Shown here: positions 13,501 to 26,000 of the stretch, one piece after another
Numbering within the stretch: position 1 is the stretch's first letter
Layout: every line of letters starts with the position of its first letter
Assembly: GCA_013399875.1 (NCBI GenBank)
Contig: VXAZ01007505.1
Coordinates: 889,795-953,794 of the forward strand
Source: Gymnorhina tibicen
Lineage: Eukaryota > Chordata > Aves > Passeriformes > Artamidae
Length of the DNA stretch: 64,000 bases
Direction of reading: 5' to 3'
The notes under the pieces: model-generated
The model's input: only the letters and a program-made list of their open reading frames with translations
What the model was told of the DNA's origin: nothing
The model's database searches: none
Translations under genes and position numbers: made by a program

Positions 13501-16500
13501 ATTCTACAAGTAATTGCTGGTGGCATATAGACTAAGTCACAGATGTTAGAACAAAAGATAAAACAAGTACACTGAATATACATTTCACATTTACACCCAA
13601 CAAAGGTTGTCAGCTGTTTCTTCCTTGCAGCTGCTTAAAGGTCTTACTGTCCTCTCCCACTGCAACAACTCTCTGTTGAGAGACTGCAATGCAACAATGC
13701 TCTTGTTAATTATTTAATTCTGTTTAATTGTAGTTAGCATCAAGCATAACAATAAGAAAATATGTTGTATTAAGTGTATGGAGTATTCCCAAGTGCAGTT
13801 TACATGAGGTTGGCAAAAGGCTTCTACAGGGAAGAATTAGTCTGACAGATGTCCATTTGTCACACCAACCCACCAGAATCTACAGGAGGATGACTTTAGT
13901 TTATCCTGTTCATGACTGGAGCTAAGTGAAACCTTTCTTTCCCATGTGTACCAAAAATGGATGAAAGAGGCAATTTCTAATGCTGTTTGCATGTTTTGAA
14001 ATTTAAGCAAAGAGACATAATTAAACAGAAATTTCTTCATTGATAGCCAGAAAACAGTCCAGAATAGATGTTCCCAGGACATTCCCTGAGAGCCATTAGT
14101 CATCAAAACATGGCCTTTTACTTAATGGGCACCAAGTTCCATAGAAATGCTCCAATACACCCCCTGCTATTTTCTACAGCAGTTGTTCCTCCCAGCAGAG
14201 CTCTCATTGACTGCACCTAAGCCAGGATTTCTGTCCCAGTGGATCAGCTGTGGAGAGGGCTCAGTGCAAATATGTTCAAGCACTATGACAGGATTGTCTC
14301 CAGACCCACATGTCAGGCCCGTATCCTTCATGACCAAAACCATCCTAGAAACAGCATAGCCACCAGCTAAGTGTGTCTGGCAAATAAGAAGCTCATATGA
14401 AGCATGATGAGGAGACTGTGGCTGTGTACCATCCCATCCACAGTATGTCTCTACATGTTGGTTCAAACTGGACTCTGTCTTGCAAGTGAGTTCAGATTTC
14501 CACAATTCAGAGGTAGCTCTGGAGTCCACAGCAGTGCCAACCCCATCTTCTTGCCTTCTCTAGTAGCAATTTTTCTCTGGGATTACTAATTATCAAAGCA
14601 CCTTCTAGAAAAAGAAGTATGTGCAGAGGTGAATCTTACCTAACTTTGTATTTGTGTAGGAAGTGACAATCAGAATTTTATCTTCAGCTGTGGCTCTGCA
14701 GACTTCCATTTAATTTAACTATGACAGGACCTTAGGGTTGGACTCATAAAGCATATGACAAGCAATTTAGGAAAAAATCTTCGTTTGTCATTTTAAAATC
14801 AGTCTTGACTGAAGGATTTTAAATCCAAAGTTTATACTGAGCTTTCATAATAAAATTTTAGACAGATAGGCAGCAATGAACATGGATTGACAGCTTAATG
14901 ACACCATCATAATCTGAATATTGAGCAAAACCCTGTTTTACAATAGTCAATAATTTAACTGAGAATAGACAATCAATAGCTAGCTTGATAATGTGAGATC
15001 CCAGATTGCTTCTCTGTGAAAGAGAGCCTTTAAAAAAGTTTGCAGAACCCTAAACTCAGAAATTTAAGGTTCCTCTGATCCTCAATACAAACAGTGACTG
15101 CTTCCATAACATGAAGTGAATACTGGTGAATAAGGTTTGCAGTGAAATCCTCTGGTGTCACAAGAGGGAAAACACACGTCTGCACTAGAATGGAACACTC
15201 CAAGATCATTGAGTCTGACTTCTGACTGAACACCCATCACCATGTCAACTAAACTACGTTTATACAGAAGAGAGCAGGTTTTGATATGATTCACATGTTT
15301 TATCAGAATACTTGAATTCTAGGAAGTTTCATTTTCTCTCATAGACTAGACTCAAAGATACGGTCATCTAGACTGCATAAAAGACCACAAACTGTGTAAG
15401 TGAACACTAGATTAAACTACTGCCTCATTCCTGCATGTGGCCTTCCCGTTCTCCAGATGCCCTGAGCAAGATCCTTCTGGGTGTTTGGGAAAGTACTCAA
15501 AGCTAACACAGCACCCATGAAGTCTCTGCAGGACTGAAATGGCAGATGATAGGCAAAAGGCAAACTGTGTGTCATATAGTATCTATCTCTGCCCAGTCCA
15601 CAAATCAAGCAGAAGCAAACTGAGATTTGGACTAAAAGGCAAAGACCAAAGTTTCTTTCCCTGACATTAGATGTATATCCAGTTATCTGAATACAAAACT
15701 TAAAAAACAGCATAAGTGCAGCCAGGAAACCATTTGGAGTTGGGTTTGGATGCTCTAGTAATGGGTACGGACTGAAGAGATGTCTCCCACAAACCATGGT
15801 GTTTATATGTCTGATGCTTGATTACTGTGAAGAAAAACTCACTTCAGAGGAGGAAGGCAAGTGTGAAAATAATGTTTAAGATGCCTGGTTGCTTCATGTT
15901 TCTATTTTCACCACTTGATCAGATACGTGTAGCTCCAGAGAGGAAGTGGTTGTCATTCAGTCAAAAAAAAAGCTGGAGCCACTACATGACATGGGAAGTA
16001 TTCAGACATCTGAAATGCTGAAGCAGTTTTAACATCTTTCTTTCCAAGCCAGCTGAGACAGATATTCCTGTTTCAAACAGACAACATTGCCAGAGAGAAA
16101 ACAAAGACACTGTAATAATCTCGGATACACTATGAACATTAGGCACATAGTCTACTACTGGATTACTGATTATGCTGGTATATAACAGAAGAAACATCAG
16201 TACAGGCACAGGACAACTCACCTCTGCTGTGTGCTTAAGCCAGGGTCAATTTTAGCAGTAGCCCAAACACATTCATTGCTTGTCAAATTTGGTTGTACAA
16301 ATCTGGGGTTTCTGCTGCTGGTAGAACATAATAGACTGCGTTACCTACAACACAGCTTTTGAAATGCTGCTTCATCAAGTTCAAGTGCGTTTCTGTTAAT
16401 CATGAAAACATTTATTCTAGTCTGGAAAGCCATATACATGAGCAACACTAATAAAAAGAAAACAAAAAAATAATTTCCACTGAAAAATCATGCTAGAAAA

Positions 16501-16560
16501 TGAAAATAATGTTATTGAAACAAGCCAAAGCTTTTAACAATCAATGATCTTTCTCATTTT
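7561..16560. other. Unique DNA, no gene recognised
   Basis: Mostly AT-rich non-repetitive sequence. Between 13.8 and 15.8 kb there are two longer minus-strand frames (14167-14529, 120 codons; 15417-15797, 126 codons). Neither is flanked by convincing splice sites or resembles a known protein, and the first overlaps open plus-strand frames. No transposon was identified with confidence. Confidence 0.5.
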
Positions 16561-16568
16561 TCTTTCAG

Positions 16569-17096
16569 TTGCACACTGGCTCAAAATTATTTCGCTTTAA
16601 ACTGCTCTGTTTACACCAGTTTTCCTCACTTCTTGCAGCCATCCTGCACTTTTTTCCTTTTACAGAGGCTCTGGCACTTTGGTTGAGGGGCTCAGCTGTG
16701 CCCTGTGGTGAGGGGGTTGGAGCTGGCTGGAATTCCTGGCCTCCCCTCCCAGAGCCCACAGCCAGTGCCTGGGCACTGACACCCAGCATGATGTGGGAAC
16801 GCCGAAGAGACAGGAGGCAGCTCCTGCCTGGCTGGTGGCTCCTCAGTGATTTCTGCAATCACGAGAAAAGCTCACCTATGAAGACTGGGCATTGCCACAC
16901 GAACAGGGATGAATTTCTGAACAGGCTGGCCCAACAGCAGATACCCACACTGCGACCAGGGCTCACAGGTATTACAGTCTCTCCACCAAAGCACAATCTT
17001 CTATTTTACACTTTATCTTTCGGTAAGATTTTAAATTTATATGGTGGGGTGTTGCATTTTATCCCACCAATGTTGTCTTCTGTCAGAAGGCGGTAG
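16569..17096 (+). other. GC-richer patch with the longest open frame; coding status doubtful
   Basis: A 175-codon frame begins MHTGSKLFRFK and ends MLSSVRRR. The middle, about 16640-16975, is clearly richer in G+C than its surroundings; the open minus-strand frame of 97 codons over the same bases suggests composition rather than selection. A TTTTTCTTTCAG acceptor-like run ends at 16568, just before the ATG. The translation has no domain I know, and no clear poly(A) tail marks a processed copy. It could be an unrecognised old repeat, an untranslated exon or chance. Confidence 0.25.
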
Positions 17097-20000
17097 TATT
17101 GGTGAGCAGCTCACAACAGCTCCAAACATGTGAATCCACCTTCTCTGATGACAATACATTAATGAGATGATTTAATATGACAGATCCGGGACATCTTATC
17201 TGACTGATAAAAGACTGATTATATCTGCTTCAGACAATTTCTACTGAGAGTTTTAAGATGAGATTTTAGATAAGCCCATATATGAGAAATCATTTATTTG
17301 TCTGTTCTAATGGAAAGCGAGCATGAGGGATCAATTACCCCTTGTAACAGTCTTTGAAGAACCTGCACCAACCCCCTCTTTCCATTGTTCTAATTAATTG
17401 TGTACTTTCTTAGAATTCATGTATATACCTATCAAGTCACACTGTATTTCAGTAGCATCTCAATATTTAGAGATGTGTAAAAAGAGAATAAAGACTTGAA
17501 GAATGTTTGAGAGATTAATATTTTCTGACCTTCTTAATGGTCACAGAATATTCAATAATGTTTATTGCAGAAAGCAATCAAAACATTTATTGTTGTTTAA
17601 CACAAAGCATAACAACCCTCAATAAATAAACTAGATAAAATAATATAGCACTCAAAATATGGGTCGGTATTTGAGTTAAAATGCCACAACTTTGTTCTTC
17701 AAAACTTGGAAAAAAACTTCTCTTGGAACTCTTGAGTCCTCAATTTTCTGACTTCCCTGACCCTTACAAACTTTGTCTTGTGTCTCCATTTGGGAAAGCA
17801 TTTAATCACTTCATTTGCATTTAATTTGGATCATTTTTAACCTGTAAAATCCACCAGATCTAACGTAAATACAGGGAGAGAGAGTATCTAAGTATTCTAT
17901 GGAGACCTGATCAGCACAATTCATACACAAAAAGGGGAAAAGTACAGAGAACCTGGACTTTCCCCTCATTAAATCTTGACAGCATCAGTTTTGGAAACCA
18001 CTGGATGACAATCTCTGCCACATGTGTCAATCTCCATCTTACAAGCAGCATGGCTACATAACTCAATGACTGCAGCTGAGGACTGCTTTGGGAATTCTCC
18101 TTTTTCTCCAACACTTAAAAATGTTTCCTTAAGGAAAGAAAGGGAAGAAAGGTCTCAGGAATTATTTTGTATAGATAACAAATATACAAAGAGGATATTT
18201 TAACTACTCTCTAAAGGAGAGCTGAATTACAACAAGTCCATTAGATACATAAATTAGAAAGATAATTTTGTTGCCAGCCTCTTTCTCTTCTATCATTTTC
18301 TGCCTCATTTATTCTAATTCTTTTATAAACAGTAGAGTCTCGAGAAATCTTGAGAAATGCTCAGAGACAGAAATTTTTTCACCTGTCCCCAAAAGAAAGA
18401 GTATCCTCCATGTTTCTCCCTGTGTCATGCCACCCCTCCTCACTTCCCTGGAAGACATCTGTCTTTTGAACTCAGCTGAAGTTGAGAGCATCTTGTCTAT
18501 GAGGAGGGAAGGATAATATTCTTGGATATTTTTATCACAGAGCTCATGACTGGGTATTCAGTAAAGTTACAGAAACATCACTAGTGAAAAGTGGCAAGGA
18601 GGTTGGGGAAAGCATCTTCCAGAAAAAGCACAATTATATAGTCCAAAATCAGTGGGGAAATATGTATCACAATACTTATTACAGAAATATGTACCCTAAA
18701 GTAAAAATAGAAAGACTTTGAGGGATGGAAAGGTCTTTCTACTTATTCTAGACGATTGCAATGGCATTCTGGATTCCTGTCCTCTTCGCACACGGGTGTG
18801 AAAGGAAATGCAGATTTCTCTCAAACTCAGACTGTTTGGATAAATAGGTATTGATTGGCAAGCTCAGTCTCCAAACCAAGTACAATGGTACTGCTGTTCC
18901 TTGCACCCCCAGCCTTTCTGTCAGTAATCCTGCAGACTCCCTGCTGGCCATCTCTTTGGCTGTGACTCATGGCACACTAACTGCTGTCCACGTCCTTCCA
19001 GTCTGGCTTTTGGATGGGCATTGTCAGCAAACGATTTGAGCATTCCCTAGGCAAGCTGTGAAACCTGTTTTGAAGAATCAGTCAAAAGAACATTCAAACA
19101 TAATCAATTACGGCAAGTGGTAATTAGAGCACAGGCACCTGAGTAAATCTTCAATTCCAGACAATTTCAAAGCAGTTGTATCTCCAAGGCTGAGAGTTCA
19201 GGAAGCAGCTGTACCCAAATACACAGTTCATAACTAGGGGAAGCATGAGGCCCTCCTCCTATTCCTACCCCTCTGCAAACTTCTGCTGCTAACACGACAG
19301 GTAGGGAGACATGAACTGGCATGAGCAACCATGTAAGAGTACAAGCTGGCTGAAAATAAAGACTATGTGACTGAAAGCAGAGGCAGTAAAATGGAAGTGG
19401 AGGATGAAGACAGAGTAAAAGGATGGAGAATACGGGAGGTGAGTGCCTGCTGACTTTGAATAGTTCGGCTGTCTCATGAAAACACAGCTATAACATGATT
19501 CCTATAGTAAGTTTCACTGCATCTTAGGCATCTTAATTCCAGACCTGTGGCAGTTTTAGACCACAGGTATGTTTTGAAGACATTTATCAATGTTTCAAAA
19601 CATTTCCTTTATTAATTTGTTTTGCACATGAAACCTAAAAGGTGAACAGAATCACTTTTTACGTTGTTTCACAGTTTTCTACAAACATTTTTGCTTCCAT
19701 TCCTGCTGAGTATTTTTTTTTTTGCAGTACCTAGTGGCAAGGAGCCACATAGCATGTAAATTTAACCTGGTGTCTGTTCGCTTGATAGCAACTTCCTCCT
19801 TAAGCTACCAGACAATTTGACTTGAGACACCATCAGAGGCCAAGGCCATCTACCCTCTTGAACTAGAGAGTCTTCAAGTCTGCCTTACCTATGACCTGAC
19901 ACCTACAAAGAAACCAGAGAAATAAATTTTAGGGGCTGGCAAAAAAATGCAAGTTGAACATCCACTGTTTTCCTTCTCCCTAACTTATATCTTCATTGCT

Positions 20001-22504
20001 TATTTCTCTTCATCTTACTTCTAATTTCTCCCTTTCTTTATGTTTACATGCATTAAACATATGGAAATATTGGCATAAAATAAAATTTGCTTGGTTCCCA
20101 GAATTTTCTTCAACCTATCTTCAACCTACATTAATACAGATGTAAATTTGATTTTTCCCTGTTGGACCTTTAGAATCTTTTGATTTTGTTTGTAGGAGAT
20201 GCAACTCTTTCTGTGTACAGCAAAGCTAATGAAGGCATGAAATATTCATATTGCATCCCTAATTGTATAATAAAGTGGAACATGTGCTGTTATAGTTGAA
20301 AACCTCCACTCTAATTAGCAGTAGCCTAATAAATGCTTAAGTGAAACATAGAATGTTTAGTGCTACTCAGCTAAATGTCTCTTTCCTCATTCAGTTGTAT
20401 TAAACATGACAATAGCAATATAATTTAAAATAATACAAAACATATGTGCAAATATATATTCTTATTGTAAATGTCTAAATATTAACAAAGGGGTTCCTTC
20501 AGGGTTTCATAATAAAAAACTGGCTTGTTCCATTACTACTTCTGCTACATATTTGTGGCTTTTCATTTTTCTTTACTTTTTCTTTTTTTTTTTTAAGTGC
20601 TACTGTTTAATCTATCATCAGCTAGTATTATTTTTTGTATTATGGAAACAGATAATAAATATATAATATACAGTTGGAAAAGTCCATATCAGCTTTTAAT
20701 TTACTCTGTAGCCCCAGAAAAATAATCCCAAGTTTATCCTTTAAATCTAATCAAAAAAACAATTTTTGAAGAAATCTGAAACATCATAAAGTCTTCTCCT
20801 TTTCTTTTTCAAAAATCTCTGCTGAAAAATCGTATCAAAATGGTTTCCAGGAAATATTTATTTTGTAATAGAGAGGAAGACAAGGAGCAAAGTGACTCTC
20901 TGTTAATAACGGCTTCCGTGGAAGAGCCAGGGTTGCAAAACTAAAAAAACACTTATCCATTTTCTCAAAGATTACATGCGGTTTCAGATGAAAAAAACCA
21001 TTTTGTTCAATGCAAAAATACTTCTACATTTTAAATATCATAAATAGAGAGATGAAGGAAAGTTTTTGAATAACCAAAACACTTTCAAACAAAATAAATA
21101 CAATAGATAAACATTCATTCCCTCATTGACTAATTTAACCACTACTAGAGCAACAATTGGATAAAAATGTGCCCTTTGGCCAGGGTTTTCTACAAGTGTC
21201 TTTTCCAGTGATTACTTTCTCTTTCTTAAAAGTTGCTGATATCAACCCCTGAGACACAATTTCAAACAAAATGGAGCTGATGTAACAGACAATAATATTA
21301 TTTCTTCTCAGTGCAATGCAACAGTGTGCTTCATAAATATACAAGCTAATTGCGTCCTTTTATTGTTATTAAAACCAACAATAATGCTGATATTATGACG
21401 TGATAGAGGTAGTGTTTTGTTTTCTACCATTATGGGGCACATTTTTGCCACATTATTAAGGGCTTATGTGCTATTGTAACAAGTTAAATATTAGAACCCT
21501 TTGGAACTGTTGGTGTATCCCTTTCCTTATTTATGTAAACAGAGTAAGTTGATTGACATTTAATATTGTCAATTTACTGACATTTATTTCCAATTTGTTT
21601 CCCTTTTTCATGTACTGTGGACAAGTGTATCTCATTGTTGAATTATTTATTTAAAATCAGGAGTTGTTTGACATCAAAACGGTGTACCACTTTATCTAAG
21701 TGAACAAAGAACAGATTGATGAGAAAGTACATTTACGTAATGAATATTTAATGTATACCTTCGTGAAATGCTTCAGGATTATTTTATCTAAAAATTACAG
21801 TGAGCATGACACTCACAGACTTTTTTTTTTTTTTGATTGCTTTAAAGCCTGGGTTCAATTATGCATCAATTGCAGGTCATACTGAAAAAAAATACTGACT
21901 TTTCTCTCTCTAGAATCTCCTCAAGGTGCTTTCCCTCCTTACTCTTCGTCACACAGAACCTATACACCTATTAGATTTGAAGCTTTATGTACCATAGGTA
22001 AGAACTGAATTCCACTATAGGATAAAATACTGAATTCAGTACACACAAAATCCTCTGTGGGACAATTACTTTATGATAGGTTGTTAATAGAGGTCATATT
22101 TTACTGAAGTGCCTTTTCAGTTAATTTAGAATCAATAACAATGTTTGGGTATTGCTACTCCGTTTAGTATTAATTTTTGTACACTTATACAATTTTGATG
22201 TCCAATAACAAGTAAAAAAAAATTATAAAAAGAATCTACCACACAATAATCAAGATGGAGCCACTAGGAGTCTTATACTGACAGCCAAAACTAATATTCC
22301 TGTTATAATTCAAATTAATACCAACTTCAGTGGCAGGTTTAACCAGATTAATAGGTCATGAATGAACTATATGAAAAAGGGCCCTTAGATGTTTAATTGT
22401 TTAAAGGATCCCTAGTCCATTTGAAGCTAATGTTCACTGCAGAGGAGCAGGAAGAAGATTATGAGATACAGTATAAAAATGTACTTTTAAGTCCTATGTG
22501 CAGG
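17097..22504. other. Unique AT-rich DNA, no gene recognised
   Basis: Non-repetitive sequence with poly-T runs near 20583 and 21822. No exon or transposon was identified. The stretch around 20220-20345 has octamer/ATTA-like words and is noted separately. Confidence 0.5.
20220..20345. promoter_or_regulatory. Possible conserved non-coding element
   Basis: Unique, non-low-complexity AT-rich sequence containing ATATTCATATTGCAT and several TAAT/ATTA homeodomain-type cores (CTAATTG, CTAATTAGC, CTAATAAAT). This texture is typical of deeply conserved vertebrate enhancers. Conservation itself cannot be seen from one sequence. Confidence 0.2.
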
Positions 22505-23070
22505 CCAGTCTACAGATCTCTCAGAAGCCAGGAAAACCTCCCAGCTTTGTGTCATCAGCAAACTTGCTGAGTGGGCACTCTGACCATTCATCCAAGTCAC
22601 TGATGAATAACTCCATAGTGTGCCCAGTACTGAACCCTGGGGGACATCACCAGTGACAGGCCTCCAACCAGTCCCTGTGCCATTGATTACAACCCTCTAG
22701 GATCTGCTGTTCAAACCAGTTCTCAATCCATCTCGCTGTCCATTCACACAGTTCCACACTTCCTGAGTCTGTGTGTGATGACGGTGTGAGATTTGGTTTC
22801 TGCCAGTCACCTTTCCTAATTGCCATGACCATTCAAAGACGATTAAGAGTGACCTTGCTGTGGTGTCCACCAACTCTCCTAGCATTCATGGATGCATCTT
22901 GTCATGGCTCATGGACTTGTGGATGTCAGGTTTGCTCAGGTACTCTCTAATCCAATCCTCCTTGAACAAGGGAAAACCTTCATTTCAATATTCCTTTACT
23001 CTGGCCCCCTGGGTCAGAGATTTCTGAGAGCTGGCTTTTTTAGTGTGCAGCCATTCAGAATGATCTTAAC
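22505..23070 (-). mobile_element. CR1 LINE fragment, reverse transcriptase region
   Basis: On the plus strand this reads as the complement of the avian CR1 ORF2: TTTGTGTCATCAGCAAACTT, CCCTGGGGGACATCACCAGT, AACCAGTTCTCAATCCATCT and GGCTCATGGACTTGTGGATG are hallmarks of the family. The element therefore runs on the minus strand. Both ends are truncated, small indels break the frame, and open frames here (62 codons) are relics. Boundaries are approximate. Confidence 0.88.
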
Positions 23071-26000
23071 AGGCTGGAGAGAGGGACTACGGCTTGTCTA
23101 GTTCTAAAGTTCATCTGGTTTTCTAAAATTCACACTGTTTTTAAGTGGCTCCCAGCCTTTTGTAATCAATAACATACTCTTACTCTTGAGTTGAAGAAAT
23201 GACAGCTGCAATCACATGGCACTCTGCATCTATATATGCATGCAGGCACATATGCCCCAAACCTATTATCAGACCACATTGTTTTGGAAAAAGACCTATC
23301 CAGAAACTGATTCCTTCAGAAAGCTGTCTCCTTTTCATTATTCACTGTAGGAAGATATATGCTTTTCTCATCAATCTAACTGTCTTTGCTTTATCCAAAA
23401 GGATTCAGTGAGACTGCAACTCACACTGTTTCAGTTAACATGTAACTATTTGTTCCTTGGCTTCACAGTGGTTAGCTTTTTGCAGTTACTCTAGCAGTGC
23501 CTAAAGAAGCACTTAAGTAGAAAATAGCCAGAGCCAGATTGTCTGTCTATCAATGTTCTACTTATCAGTACAAATTTTGCAGCAAAATGAAACACATATA
23601 CTTCAAAAGATAATTATAATATCATATGTTAATCCCAAATAAATCCATTTTTCTGAGAATGAACCAGTAAAATACAGTGAGGCTGTGTATTTTCACGGGA
23701 CATTTGCCCAGCCATTGACAGGGCATAAACTTTGTTTTAAAGATAAATTTCTAATTAACTGAAAAACATCTAATATATACTTAGTATGTGGTAAATAAAT
23801 TACTATTTTAAAGATATGACTACAAAATTTGACAAGTGACTTTATTATTTGTAGTCATAGACAGCAAGTGAATATAACACATTTTACTGAGGTATTCATA
23901 ATCATCCATGGCACATACCATATACACCTGTAACACACTTGAATCTTTTATTAATAGTTAATGAATCCTAAATAAATTATGTATAAATTTACCTTTAGTG
24001 TGAGGTACAACCCTGAGGCTGATGATAACCATGAAGAATCAAGTTTGAATCCTGCAACAGATTTTCCTGTGTTAATCCAAAATTTCTATTAAGAAAAAAG
24101 GTTATTTAATTGCATATTAAGTAAAACAATTGTAAGCCTGTATTACTACAATAATGTCTCCTTCACGACTTGAAGATAATGATGATATTCCCGTTTGCAG
24201 CCAGCTGCTTCCCTGAGGTTGCTGTGGTAGAAAATGTGCTTCCTTATGCGAGTGAACATTTATATGGAACAATAGCAGTCTGGAAATGCCATACTAAGCT
24301 TAAATAACTCTGAACATCAATGTTTAGGAATCACAGTTGCATATTTTTATCATTTATCCAGTAAAAGAATAGTGAATCAGATTTTTATGATTGAAGATGC
24401 GTCATTCAAAAAAGCATCAAGGTTCTTTATCAAAAGTTTTATGTTTCTTGTTAAAAAAATAAATAATGGGTACCTAAACAGTTTATTTCCTTCCTTCTGT
24501 GAGTGGTATCACCTGCCTTGATGAACTGACTGTCCTTCAGACTCAGTTTCTCATGCCTGATTTTTCAGATCCACCTGCCACCCCACATCTCATCCATTTT
24601 AAGAAATGAAGCACCTTGTTGTTACCTACCTGCTTCATATTAAACCAGGATTCAGGATCTTGTCTCTTTTCCAACAAAGGCCAAATTGGAACTCATTTTT
24701 CCTAACATTCTTGTGTACCTAAATTACAAAAACTTTCTCTGGTTCTTTTTACCCACAGTCCTATACCAGGGAAGAATAATGGTATTCATCCAGAATCACC
24801 CTCAAGGCTTTTACCATGGTGATGGAAACCAGCTATTCGACTCCTGAAGTCTCTGGAGGCAAGCATACTTATTTATTTAAAAGGTATCTAGATTGCAGAA
24901 GAGTCAGAAAGGCTGTTATAGCTGATCAAATAAAGTGAAAATGATTTGTTGAATAATTTATTTGACAAATATGGACAAAATCTGGCAAATACATTGTTCA
25001 TCAAATAGTGCTTGCACAACTAAATTGAAAAAAACAACCCTTAACAGTCATATGCCAACATATATAAAAATCTGTTTCTGGGTTATATTGAAAAGAACTT
25101 AAAAGAATTTCCTTGAAGGGACCAAGGGACAGGTTCACATAATTTAAACATTTAAGTTTATCAGTGCTATAATAAAATTCTCTTTCAAAACCTCTAGGTA
25201 GGGAAAGTCCATAAGTATCCTATCTTTCATCACTATACCCCCTAAATAACTAGTTGTCTTCTACATTTTTCATAAACGATTTCATTTTTATCAGCTCTAA
25301 CCAGTTTTGTATATATTTCACATTTAGGACCCACAGACAAGGCTTTCCATGCTTATTCATGTTGAAGAGCCTGGTCTTAGAACATAATTATGAATTCCTC
25401 TAGGGACAGAGTCCAAATATCTTGAGGCCCTCTGCTTTTATTCAAAGCTCAAGGGAAGGAAATGTGACCTCACTTACACAATAACTTATGGTTTAAGGAT
25501 ACAGGAGAGAGATTTTTTTTTTCTTTCTGGGGAGTTAAAGCAATTATATCCTACTTCCCAGGAAAGGATCTTTAACTACTCCTGTCTTTTCCAGATTGAG
25601 AATGAAACAAATGACAGCAAATCAGAACAATAATTAGAATCACTTCTTAGTCTTAGTTTTTGCCATTATGCATAGGCTGAAAAACTACCCTATATAAGTT
25701 CAGACAATGCCAGATGATGTGATCTGAGAAAGAAGCAGAAAGCAGTGTGACGTAGAAATGCAAGCAGTAGCTACTTGTGCTTACATTTCTCTCTTCTTTT
25801 TCCTTCAACACTGTTATCCTCTCTCACAAGTAAATCTATGACTGGTATAAGTTGCTTCTTTGCCAGAACAGGTAAAACCAGTCTAGCTTTTCACTGTGGT
25901 GAAATTACATAGTTTCAGTCTATAATTCATCTTGAAAGTTGAAAGCTGCAGCTGAAAAAATCTGTGTGCACAATTTTTGTTAAGAGTGAACTAGATGTCT

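Noticed and set aside
14167..14529. 120-codon minus-strand frame
   Set aside because: No recognisable family, no convincing splice or start context, and overlapping plus-strand frames; best explained by locally lower stop-codon density.
15417..15797. 126-codon minus-strand frame with a hydrophobic stretch
   Set aside because: Composition is unremarkable and there is no family resemblance or exon structure.
21840..21860. B-box-like GGTTCAATTA, considered as a tRNA gene
   Set aside because: Consensus incomplete and no tRNA arms or A box at the right distance.
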